This document shows, piece after piece, positions 35,720-48,060 of a stretch of DNA of 64,000 bases (positions are counted from its first letter, which is position 1; every line of letters begins with the position of its first letter). The DNA comes from Limanda limanda (taxonomy: Eukaryota > Chordata > Actinopteri > Pleuronectiformes > Pleuronectidae): the NCBI RefSeq assembly GCF_963576545.1, contig NC_083648.1, positions 11,014,739 to 11,078,738 of the forward strand. The letters run 5' to 3'. The notes beneath the pieces are model-generated. The model did no database searches, was not told the origin of the DNA, and saw only the letters and a program-made list of their open reading frames with translations. Both the position numbers and the translations under genes were made by a program.

Positions 35720-36460
35720 TGCTCTAGAGAAATGTGGAGTTGGAGAAAACATATGAAGTTGCAGGTTCTCTTGTGCTTTACTGCTGCAGTGAGAATAAGA
35801 GCTGCTCAGATGCTCTGAATCAATTAGCATGTTTACGGCCTTGGGATGAATATTTATTCGGGATGCGTGTGAATTATTTAGACGTCTTCAAACTTTATCC
35901 TGTGCGATTCCTCCAAACCACTTGAGCTTGTGAAGTGCAAACAAATATCAACAACATGTCCAGAACGCGGCACGTTTTTCTGCTGCACATTCGACTCGCC
36001 GAGTGACACGAGAGGAGACAGACCCCACAAAAAAGTTGTCAGAGCAAAGAGTGATCGTTCTGCAGCATTTGAGTGCCCCCCCCCTCCCCCCACCCCACAT
36101 GTCTCCTGTCAGTCAGCTTGTGGAGGCTTCAGATGTTGTACATAAAAAAAAAATCAGCTGTGGAATCAGCAGGGGGCAATGTTCTCACATCAAAGAATCC
36201 TAGGCATGCAGCATGAAGGCAACACTGGAGTCAAGGACACATGAGCTCAGAATCGCTGGCTTGGCTCAATCCGATGGCAGCAATGCAAATATTATTCATA
36301 TCCAGCACAGCGGTCATCATTGATCATTTCTCTGCTGTAATATTTACTGCAGCATCTTGTGCAAATGGTCATATTATCATAAAGGGCTTGTGCACCTAAA
36401 TATTTTACAAAGTGCCAGACTCGACATCAGCTACACACACAGTCAGCTGAGTTTATGGAG
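35720..36460. other. Complex non-coding block 2 with POU-type octamer
   Basis: Contains an exact octamer ATGCAAAT (36283-36290) followed by ATTATTCATATCC, plus TCAATTAGCATGTTTACGG near 35820 and GTAATATTTACTGCAGCATC near 36340. Homeodomain, POU and forkhead-like cores are dense. Texture suggests an enhancer; function is inferred. Confidence 0.3.
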
Positions 36461-37069
36461 CAAAATGCATCTGAGATCATGTAATCATGATAACGCAATT
36501 CTAACATTCGCATTGTGAGTGTGGCTTGGAAATATTTTCAGTGTAAAAGCCCGAGACGGAGATGGGAGATGACAAATTCGCAACTATTTGTAATTCCCTC
36601 TGCGTAGAAGTGTCGTAAGTGTCGTAAGAAAAACGTATTGGACAGAAACGTCAAGATTTAACGATTCGCTCCACGTCTACTGGCAGAAAGCTCACTGTGG
36701 TGACACTTCACTGTACAGGCTGCCTCTGCAGAGATACAGCAAAGGCCTGATATAATCTGAAATGGATAAAAGAGAATAGATTAATACATTAAGCAAATGA
36801 AAGTGGTGAGAAAGAGGAGAGGAGTCAGACGGGGAGAATGTTTGCCGGCTGAATTCTATGGGAAATTCAGACAAAATGTGCAGAAAATTCCAGAGCATCT
36901 AGAATTTATTGTCTTAACGTATATTTTTTGCTGTAAACGTTTTATACAAGTCAACATGGAAACCTATACGACCCAGCTCTGGGCTATTACAGGTCTCCCA
37001 AACTGTGTGGTACAGCCGAGCGTAAGGCAGAAACATCAGACATTTTAAATTCAATGAGATTTAAGGATT

Positions 37070-37146
37070 GGTTTCACAGACAGACAGCCCAAGTTCTCTT
37101 TTTCAGTGTATTAGACCAGGATTAGTTTAATCCATGTCTGTGAAAT
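37070..37146. mobile_element. Small MITE remnant with TTTCACAGACA inverted ends
   Basis: Starts GGTTTCACAGACAGACAGCC and ends CCATGTCTGTGAAAT; TTTCACAGACA and TGTCTGTGAAA are perfect inverted terminal repeats about 75 bp apart. Inside is TTAGACCAGGATTAGTTTAA, typical of a widespread vertebrate MITE whose copies read GTTTCACAGACA with GATTAAG and CCTGG. No coding capacity. Confidence 0.65.
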
Positions 37147-38143
37147 AGGCCCTTCTTTTTCCTGGTAATGTCTTCAGTGCACTAGGTATCCACTTCTTCT
37201 TCCTCACTTTAACTTGTACTTTCTGAGGAGAAGCTGGAAAAGGGGACAGCACAAGTCCTTATGTGATGTTTTTTTTGCAGTCTGTTTTTCCAAATAAATG
37301 TTTTCCGGCATGTTTACTGATTCGGAGCATTGTCAAGAGAGGACGGAAAGAGAATAAAAGAAAAATGAATAGAAGGAGAATAAAAGAGGCAAACAGAAGG
37401 AGGAGAATAGAGCGAAACATCTGACATGCAGAGGAAATCAAAAAATGGAGGCGAGGGGTAGCAAAGCGTCTGGAGGGGAAAAAAACTCAGTGAAGTTTTG
37501 CAGATTTGATTAAAAACTGTTTATGTGAGTGATTAAAGCGGGATGGAGCAGGAACCGATTTTATCCGCAGATCGTAGAAGACAAAAACAATGCTAATTTT
37601 TTCTAAGGTGGAACAGGAGGTTTTTTTGCAGATACTGCACCTGTTTTTCCCCCACAAGCCCCTCAGAGTACACGCAGGGTGTAAATAGTAGTAAACAGAA
37701 ATTCCGCTCTGGCCTAGATTCCTCTCACACTCAGGCTATTTTATAAAGTATACATCCAGCCTGCGCCACATCACACTCCCTTTACTGAAGCTCAGGAAGG
37801 GCTCCGGCCGAGCTGATGGGATTTTCCTCACTGTTGTTTTCAGTGTACAAACTCTCCATTGCTGTATTTTTATTCAATTATGTAGTTTCTATAAATTATT
37901 GTTTGCCTTCATGTTTCGTCCAGTGTCTTCTCTCTTATTGAAGTCTTCCCTGGGGTTCTCCTTCAAAATCTACGATTGCTTACATCTGTCTGTTGCATAC
38001 CGAGTGGTTTCAGAAAAAAAAACCTCTCGAAGGCAAATGCAGACGGAGTTATGTTTTTCCTCAAAGACACAGAGTGAAATGTGACATCCTGCTCCACACT
38101 CTGTAATTTGTAAGTTGTATTGGCAGTTGCATATACTGGTGTT

Positions 38144-38211
<68 letters not shown>

Positions 38212-38224
38212 TCTGTGTGTGTGT
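38144..38224. repeat. GT dinucleotide microsatellite
   Basis: About 80 bp of nearly uninterrupted GT with one TTTGTC break near the end. A smaller GT tract lies at about 38489-38515. Confidence 0.95.
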
Positions 38225-39290
38225 ACTCACGGTGTGACATTTACAGTATGTAATTGTCTCCATGACAACATGTTATAAGTAACACGCTTTTTTAATTATT
38301 TATTAATTTGACTTAAAAATTAGAATTGAAAACTTCATAATTATTACTATTAGTAGTAGTAGTAGTAATTCAAAATTTTGGGGAATTGGCACATATCTGT
38401 TCGATTACCTACAAGGTATTTCCAATTTTCCTCAAAATATTCCCTAATTTTCCCAAAGCGTAGAGTATGTGTAACTGAAATTATCCGTGTTTGTGTTTGT
38501 GTGTGTGTGTGTGTGTACTAGCAGTCTTTTTCAGAGTAGTCTTTTACAGTTATTGTCTCCTTGACAACCATAAGTAGCAGGTTGTAAAAGTCCTGAATTC
38601 CAAATGTCTCTAATGTAAAATATTGAGCTGAAAAATTACCAAAAGTACCTAAAGTCAAGTACTTATTAAACATAGTGACCCCTCTCAGATACACAAGATA
38701 TAACTGGGTTATAACTATTGATGTATTAATGTGTTGTTAAAGATGAGTCTACTTTGAACCACTTGGAAGCTTCAACTGAAGGAATACATTTATACATACA
38801 TGAATATAAAACATACATATATATAAAAAAAATTGTTTCAACATCTTTAAGGTGTAACAAAAGCTGTGGAATAAAGGTTGTGGAGTAAAAACATTAAATA
38901 TTTCCCTAAAAACACAAATATTTAGAGATTTAGAAAATACAATACTTTTCTAATTTAAATGTCTGGATGTTTTAGTGAAAGACTGTTTCAGAGAAGGAGT
39001 AATATGTTTTGCACAAAGTTCCTCCTGATTACTGAAAGAAAATAATTAATAATAAGTCTTAAGTAAACAAAAAAACGTGTTTGCAAATAGGTGTATGTGT
39101 GTATTAACTGCTTTGTAAGAGATTAGAGATTTAACTGAATACTTTGCCCTTGTAAATTATTCAGCTTAACATTAATTAATAATTCTACTAAGTCAAACAC
39201 AAAATGTCAACTGTAAGTGTGGGAATTCAAAAAGCTAGACTCATTGATAGTAACTGAGTTCTGGCTGTTAAATTGCCCTTTTCATTCACA
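38225..39290. other. AT-rich intergenic DNA
   Basis: Contains a short AGT trinucleotide tract near 38352. No gene seen. Confidence 0.5.
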
Positions 39291-39299
39291 AAGACTTTA

Positions 39300-40860
39300 C
39301 ACATGTGGTGTTTGAACGGACAGGAACATCTGCTCAGTGTTAATGCAGCCTGCACCTGACTGGAGAAATCAAGCGGGTTTCACCGTAAATAATGGTCTAA
39401 TCATATCCATGCACACGCTCAAGGAATCATTTAAGTCTTATTATAGTATTTTAGCTCTAATTGTGAATTTGTTTGTACATTGTGAGAGAGAAATGAGGCC
39501 AGTCCACCAGCCCGAGTCTCTTCCTGTGTAGACAAACGGAAAAGCGGCAAAAATAGATTTTAGTTTTGCCTTCAAAAAGTCATCGTAGTGGCTGAAACTG
39601 ACACGGATGTGTTTGGAAAAGATTGAAAAAAAATATCCTTTTTGTGTGTCTCCGACATCGTGCTGTTCCTGCATGTGAAAGCTTCACTGTGCTGTTATTT
39701 GCTTGTTTGTGGTCCGCTCGTGCGCTCGCCAGATCCCTGCAAGTCTCCCTCAGTCTCGACCATTTATGAGCTGCCTTTTTTTCCCCCTTAGAGCCATTGT
39801 TGACTGGAGGCTTGTGGGATGTCCAATGCATGAAAAGCGCAGGAGGGTCGTCTGTTTATGAGACACTGGAGCCATCATGCCTAGCAAGGACAATCACAGA
39901 AGCACCCTCTGCGCCGCTTATTCCTGCAAAGCATCGGCTCTGCCTGCTTTCTTCTGCAAAACCACAGCCACGTGCCTCTGATTCACAGTCTGTACATTCA
40001 CTTTCATGGATGTTGTAACGCCTCTAATGATATTTACACTTTTATTGCGTTCAGTAAGGGTGTGCCCCAGTTACGAAAAAAAATTGTTTTTATTGTAGAT
40101 AATGCAGATGAAACAGAAAGAAAATAGTTATGTACCATCGTAATTTTCCATCCATCGCATGCTAAATCAAATTAGCTTCTTACTCATGTTGAGGTGCAGG
40201 CAGCGCTGTTTAGGCTCTTTGTGCTTGGCTGTATTCATCCACTGTCAAGCTGTGGTTGATCTGCAATTCTCTTTGTAGCAGATCCTCTCCCAGCAACTAC
40301 GATCCATACGCACAAGGGAGAAACCTTGACGAGGCGCATGAGAAGGAAACCAGCACATTGGGGTATGACTAAAACCTTCAAAGCATTCTCCATCAGCCAG
40401 ATCTTTCTCTTTTTTGTGTGATTCAGCCTAAAGTACAGATGAGTAGCACATGGGAAAGGATTGTCTTTATTTTCTGCAGCATGTGTTATTTGTGTTTCTC
40501 CGGACCTTGAGGTTCATGGAGCCCCCGCAAAATGAAGTGCGAGCGCGCATGCAGCTGCCAGACGGCGCGTAGAGGAGAAATACTGGCTCCTCTGATGAGG
40601 TCGAGAGGAAAAGACACATTTTTGAAAGGAGAAAGGAAATAAGAGGATTAGGGCCGATAATGTGTGTGCGACCTCCCACTAGGACAAAGTGTGCCCTGGT
40701 GCAGAATACCTGTGGTTCGTGAGGGGGGTTGTTTACAATGTGTTCACAGTCACAAGACAAAAGAGGAGGATTCAATTGGTTTGTGGAGGTTGAGCTAGTG
40801 GCAGATGTGCTGATCTTCATTAAACGCACTCTTATAGCACAGAGGGTCATTGGCAGTTTG
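39300..40860. other. Complex non-coding block 3
   Basis: Balanced composition with blocks such as GCTAAATCAAATTAGCTTCT near 40160. The open frames crossing it have no recognisable domain. Listed as a candidate conserved non-coding block only. Confidence 0.25.
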
Positions 40861-43440
40861 AAGTGTAGATGACTGACAACTGCTCAGGTTTCATTTATTT
40901 TCTGTAGTAAATATACATCCTTAAAGACACTGTAATTTAAAAAGAATTAAAGAAAAAATCATTACTACTGAATTGGTTACAAATGCCAATAAGTGAATGT
41001 TGAAACCTTGAACTCAGTTTGGCTGTTAGAGCAGTTTTTAAAAAAGAGGAGATTTATCACTTAATTCAATAGCCAGCAAGTGTGAAAAATGATCTGAGAA
41101 CTGTCGTTATCAAAGACGACATCTTTCAGTTCTAAATCCCAGTGCTCGTCGCCATGTGCAAAGAATTTACTTCAAACCTTGTGTTTGGACTCCTTTCCAA
41201 CAAAAAATCTCAAGCTGTTATTCTCAAGGTTAACTTGGTCCACATTTTTGCAATTGAAGTAATTAACAAACTTAGCGGAACACATGTTTATTTGCTTTAA
41301 AAGACAGAGTAGCCAAATGTAGTGGAGTTGCGCTATTATGAAATCCAGGTAATAAAAGGTCTGATTGATGAAGACGTTGGCAGAGCAGTGCAAATTGCTC
41401 TCTTGCCATATTTACATTCGATAAATCACTGCCTGCGGAATGAGTGATTTAGCGTTTGTGCAGTGCACAAATACTAATAAGACATAAATAAATAAAATGA
41501 GGGAAAGGTGATTATGAATGTCTGTTTGGATTTTGTAGCAGGAAGACTCTGTCGTAAGTGTTCCAGAATTTTGTGTGAGCTCCCCCTTGCCAAGTCTCTA
41601 TCTAAGTCATATCAGATGTTTGGGTTTTATTGGGACTTAAAATAGTTATTAGCCTGAGCGCAAACTCTGCTGGATTTATCTCCTTCTAAATACAGAGCCA
41701 CACAATAATGAGAGAATCTGCTCCTTCCATTAACCACTTCTCCGTCTTTAAATCGAAAACTCTCCCTCTTCGATTTACAACTAGCAGGTGATGTGATAGT
41801 CAATACAAGACGCAGAAAATCTCTTGAAACGATTTGTATCCTTGGATTTCGGCAGAGATAAGATATAAAGAAAAGAGTTTACAGAGCCAGTTTTATTCAA
41901 ACTGAGCTGTTAAAGTGTCTTCTCCAGTGGATTATAGGAAAATGAACAATAAAGACACAGCAGCTCCACCATTCCTGTGAATCGGTGCAGACGATTCGTT
42001 CAGACTCGACTGACAATCTGCAGCAAGAGGGATTATGGGGGAAGGCGGAGAATTCATGGCGTCTACTGCGTTTTTCCTAAATTACACCATGCGGGTCATT
42101 TCCATAGGGGACAGAAATCAGGCCTCCAGTGTATCTAATTTGAAAAGCAACAGAAATAGACCATCGCTGTCAGGCAGAACCCCAACTGCTGCCTTTGGTC
42201 GACATCCTCTGCTTCTATCGGAAAACTCTGACAATGTCTCAATGTGAAAACTCTTAATGGAGATACAATATGTATTCATTCTCCATCGCGGAATCGTTTC
42301 ATTTAGATTGGTTGATCAATAAGAAATGAATCGGCAGCATTTTTCATAATTGATTAATCGCTGTGAGTCTGTCTGTTCTGGTTCCAGAGTCTCCAATGTC
42401 CCAGCTGTTCTCCCTTTCTCTGCTTTATATGATTATGAACTAAACTTCTTTGAGCTTAGGACTGTTGGTTCGGATGAAACACGGCATTTGACAGGACGTC
42501 GGCTTGGAAATTCAGATGGATATGTCTTTAACCCAATCAATCAGTCAAGTTTTATATATACAGCCCATATTCACATATCACCTCGTAGGTTTCAAAAGGT
42601 GCAACAGACTCCGCCTTTGACCCTTGAAAAGAGAGAGGAAGAACTACCCCCCAAAAGACGTATATAAAATGGGGAAAAAGATTGTACTAACCTTTGCTTT
42701 CTGACATTTACAAAATGAATAATCAAAGAGATTATCATTAATTTGATCAAATGAAAAGGATTTCTAGTTCTAATTTAATAATAATAATTTCTTCATGACT
42801 TTTTATTATATTTGATTAATTATACTATTTTTGCGCCACTTCTATCGCTGGCAGCAAATAAGAAATGTATTTATCACATTATTTTCCATCCTGTAGAAGA
42901 AATGTCTTTAACATTTACAAAACGATTCAGAATTGTAATCATGAAGGTTTTTCAAGACCTGATGGACAAAAACAGACAATCCATCCATTCATTATCTCTG
43001 AGGCTTTAATGTGCTGCTTCCTGTACAGTGAAATACTGACATACAGTGAAAACAGTGAATAGGAACGTCAGTGAGGAGACGATGCAGGTGTGTAAGTTAA
43101 TGTAGAAAAATGTGTGGTGGAAATCCGCTGAACAGATCATTGAATGTGTGTTCAAGGATGAATTAATAAAACAAAGAGTGCTGCTGTAGGAGCTTTTCTA
43201 AAACTTTATTCATCCCCTAGGAATATTTGGTATTACTTATACATTCTATATGAAATACAATGAAAGAAAACTCTCAGTAAACTGCTTTCGATGTAAACAT
43301 ATATTTTATTCAAGGGCAAGCCTTGATAAATTGGATTACAGTATAAATAAGTGACAAGAGCTCAGTTAAATGGTCTCTCTGCAGCCGCGGTGTTTACGTC
43401 TCTGTGTTAAGTCTGATTGTATGAAAACATGTTCCTCTTT
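40861..43440. other. Intergenic DNA, mixed AT-rich and complex segments
   Basis: The part at about 41500-42260 has balanced composition and could be another conserved block. The rest is AT-rich. No supportable exon. Confidence 0.35.
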
Positions 43441-43578
43441 TGTTGTGTGAACTAAAGGCTCCAAACATGTGCACATTTCTTTTGGTGTTTTTTTTCACCT
43501 ACTGTATTCCTGCAATTGGCACAATGCCCAAGAGTCAAACACAAGGAACCTTGGACTCCATGGAAATTCCAACAACAG

Positions 43579-43702
<124 letters not shown>

Positions 43703-43909
43703 CTGCCTTTTCCTCTCAGGGTGAGAAATGAAAAAAAAAATTCAATTCATCACAGCTACAAAAGTGTTAACCATTAATCTGCGTGTTTCTCAACCACGGT
43801 CATGATGTTCACTGTCTCTACGCTGTTGTCATGTGGGTGAGAAGTGACAAAAGAAGTTGGCAAAGCAAGTGAAATCTTCCTACGAGTCTCAAACTGGATT
43901 TGAATCAAA

Positions 43910-43929
43910 CTGCTGCTGCTGCTGCTGCA
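43910..43929. repeat. CTG trinucleotide run
   Basis: Six perfect CTG units in non-coding sequence. Confidence 0.85.
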
Positions 43930-46520
43930 AGAGGCGTTCACCATTCAGGTGTTGGTCACATGGTTCGGATGTGCCTGACGATTGCGAACTGATTACAGGG
44001 TGAAGGAATGGCCAAACCTAAATTTAGGAAAAGCTTTCACGAGAGAGATCTGAGATTTATACTTTTTTTTTTAGATACAGGCTTCAGTCAGACGGCTCCC
44101 TGTCACTCAGGGTTATGAGCTGCCTCTCTGCTCTTGTTCATAGTTCGTCGCAGATCACAGCTTATAGAAATCGACACGAAAGCCAAGAGAATGTCAAACG
44201 TTTTTCTCCTTAACGTCAGGTTTTGCATTTCTGTAATTTTGCCAGCTACGTTTAATAATCAGCGGTGGTGCAGATTTCTGTCATAACCTCCTTTTAGCCA
44301 CAGAAGAAGGTTAGCCTTTGCGTGATGAGACGTAAGACGGAATAGAGTGAAGATGATTTATTTTTATTTTTTCTATTTCCTTTGTCATAGTTAACATTTA
44401 TATTATAGTAAAACCTTCCAAAAATAGCCTTTGGTCTTTCACAGGTAAAAGAGTAAAACACTTCAAACGCCTCCGGCAGACTTCTGTCACACTGTTGTAT
44501 TAGTCCTGGTATTAATAGCAGTAGGTACATTTAATAAAACTGAAAAATGGCATCTTCAAATCTGCTGATTTGAGAAGGGATAACTGTATATCTACACTAA
44601 AATAAAAATGAAAAGACTATAATAAAACTAAGAAAATAAAATCTTAAATAGTATAATTATATTTTTTTAGCATTACTCATTTATGAATGTAGTTTGTGAG
44701 ACAGAATCAAAGTGCATGTACATAACTCTATAACTACACTCTGTTTTATTAGGTACATCAAGCTAAAACAGAAAGTATGCCAATAAAATCTACTTTCATG
44801 AAAGTTATGTTGAAAAGAAATTGAAAAAAATGTGTTATGCCATAACAAAAGTACAAAATATTGCAATATTCAATTTTGCTGTTCACACCGCGTTTTATCT
44901 GCAAAAATTCCGAGAAAACCATAGTTCTTCTTAATTGTGAAAGGAGGTGTGGATTCATTTCTTCATGATCAAAATAATCATAAACTAGAGTGTCAATAAT
45001 AAGTTATTCACAATAGCTTCAACAAACACGATAATTGTGACTGAAATATCTTTGACACTTATTCCGAGGCTCCCCAGGACTCTGCAACATGATTCCTGCC
45101 CTGCTTCTCTTCCTAAATGTCGCTCTGCTTGTATAATTCACACCGTGCCACCTCCGTGCTACATGCTATGCTGATAATGACACAACGCATTCGTCTGTTC
45201 ACACCCTCCAGATCGTCCCTCCACCATCCTGTGTTTGGGCAAACATTGGGGCACTTAGAGACTGAACTGTCAGTGGGTGTAAACCATACAGCCTATGGTG
45301 TAAACTGTCTTCTGATACTCGTATGCAATGTGCACTATGCCGCTTAACTTTGTTTAGCAAGTCGGGGGGGTGCAGGGGGTTCACTTTAGCCACAAGGAGC
45401 TGAAACATGATCAGTACACCACAACATCGCCCAATTGATTGATATTAGTGTCAGGTATCTTGTTAAGACAACTGTGGAGGTCTGTTACCCGCAGTGAGTG
45501 CACACCCCAATGTTAAAATCCATACCGCCCCATGTTGTCACCACCTGTCATATTCCCAGTAACATAATTCCTGTAATGGGTGTCCTGTAACTCTCGGTGT
45601 TTACTGTATAATCAGTGCAGAAGCAGCACTGGGTGCTCAGTTTGGCGTATACACTGAAATTCATATTGATGGGTCAATCTGGAAAAGTCCAACCGGGAAG
45701 TGTTTCTGTTCAAATGTGCTGCTGCTGTTCGTACTTACTTTCTGCGGATCACACTTGGATTTGTGGAGTGGATTTCGTCACACTGTGTGGTGCTCAAAAA
45801 TGAGAGTTTAGGAAAAAACCTAACCCGTCTGTCTTGGGCGATATGTTGTGGAAAGAACTTCGGCTTCTGCTAATACCCAGGGCAAGAAAATCCATACAGG
45901 TGGAACATATCAGCCGCAAGAATCTGTGCAGGTGGGCGAAAAATATCACATTTTGGTGAGTGTATTTCTGTAGCATGTGCACAACAGAGACCGACAAGAA
46001 CACATAACGCCTAATCAGATAATTGTGTCCAGAAATTGACAAAATGAATTACCCTTCTGTGTTTGTCACAGCTGGTGATAACTGTGCAATTTTGATTTTG
46101 AAAATGTAATAACATTTTTATGCAGGGCTGCAAAGTGCTATCAGATGGGGACAAGCCAGCCATCCTCCATGCACCACATTAGTTAACATAATAGATAACC
46201 CAGGAAGGGAGTGCCCTGCACAAGTAGCCACTCTTGCCCAATATTGAGTCATTTTTATATTTTTGCCAATTCGACAAAACACGAAAGGTTCTGATCAAAT
46301 GTAGTAAACAGTTTTTCAGACAATAAATAAATAAATAAATGCATTAATAACCAGTTCAAAGTTGTTTTCAATTTTAATTTTGGTCCACTAAAATTGTGAT
46401 AAAATTATATTATAGTATTTTATATTTCGTTGAATTTTTCTAGTTTTTTTGCTAGTGGCATACGTTGATTATTTCCCCATCTACCTCAACACATTCCTAA
46501 TGTTCTTATATAATCACTAT
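43930..46520. other. Intergenic DNA without recognised features
   Basis: Mostly AT-rich; an AATA tetranucleotide tract lies near 46323. No exon, RNA gene or element supportable. Confidence 0.45.
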
Positions 46521-46523
46521 ATG

Positions 46524-46600
<77 letters not shown>

Positions 46601-46602
46601 TG
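46524..46602. repeat. TG dinucleotide microsatellite
   Basis: About 70 bp of uninterrupted TG followed by TATGTGCGTG. Confidence 0.95.
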
Positions 46603-47439
46603 TTCATAATAATAGTGTTTATTAATGTATTTGTGAACAATTACATCATCTGGGAGAGAAAATGAACGACAATATATTAAAATGCACACAATTACACTAA
46701 ATATGGTCTTAATTGGAAAGATTACATTTTAAAGACTAACATTGTGTATTCATTAATAAACACTTAAAATATCCTGGTTATAAATATCAACTTGGCGGAC
46801 TTATAGTTAAGTGTAACTGTTAAACACATTGAGCACAGTGGCTACTTAGCTATAGCTACTTAATACATAAATCACATATCGAATCTACAAAATGTCAACG
46901 ATGATACAGTAACGTCCAGGACTTGTTTCTGTCGTGGTCCTCGAAAAGAAACCAGACACAAGCACTTGAGGATAAAGATTATTCCACGAAGACAGATGCA
47001 TGTTGTATAACTTAGTAAAGGGCTAATGGGGGAATTTTGTCGCGTCTGATAAGCTCTCAAACTACATGTTGCTCCATAGCCCCCACAACCCAAAGCTTGA
47101 TGAGATAAAAATAATAAAAGCTAATAAAATATTTAACAGAACATACTTTTTAATTAAGTCTTTAATCAACCACTTAGTATTTGCAGTTGTTCCCATATCT
47201 GTTTGTTGATCTTAATGTGAAATTATATTTAAATTTAAAATCCACTCACGTCATTTTTCTAATTGTCTGCCTAAAGTTCAAAACCCTGAAAAACACAACA
47301 AATGGTTGAATCCTGTTGCTGTGTTGAATGTAATTCGTGCAGCAGTTGTCAACAGCAACGTTTTTATGCCGTGTGGAAATCTAATCTTGGAATGAAACTC
47401 TTCACTGGCTGCACTCTGATGCAGATTCATACAATTATT

Positions 47440-48060
47440 TCCTTTGCTGTTTATTAATGAATTATGCTATGTTCAATATTGAACAGGGGGGAATGTGAGA
47501 GAGGGATTCAGCTGGCCGTGTCATTATATACGGCAGGGAGGATCGCTCGCAGACCGAAAAGTTGCATCTCTGCAGGAGCCTCTGGGCATTTACATGGGGA
47601 GAGATTAACCCTGTCCTCTTCGGTTTGATGGGGCCGGCTGATGTAAAGCGGCACAGCCGAGTGTGTAAAGACACGAATCACGATCCTTGTTAATGCCCGG
47701 AGTTATGTGTGAGGCAGTGGAAGATGGTATATGAAGCATGCTCTCTGCTAGCCCTCCTCCTAACAGCTTCCAGCCAGGGATGATGTCACTTCTTGCCCTG
47801 CAGAGGAGTAATCAGTCTCCTGCATGCCCGAAGGGCCCCTCAGGAGTTATCAGTCTTTGATAGTTGTCTCTATTGCAGCTGATTCAATCTGTAACACCAC
47901 TTCGGGCTCTGCGTGAGCATGTAACAAACATACTAAATCATTTCTGTCGTTAGAAGTGGTGAAATTCCTCTGCCAGCCTCCCTAGTTATGTTCTAGTTGG
48001 AGAGTATTAATATCAGAGCAGACAAAGTGCTACGCCTTGCAAGCGGTATGATTACATACA
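47440..48060. other. Complex non-coding block 4 with a 16-bp perfect palindrome
   Basis: TGTTCAATATTGAACA at 47470-47485 is a perfect palindrome. Downstream, the block stays GC-balanced with GAGATTAACCC, CTTGTTAATGCCCGG, AGGAGTAATCAGTC and CAGTCTTTGATAGTTGTC cores. The texture is that of a developmental enhancer; not demonstrated. Confidence 0.3.
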
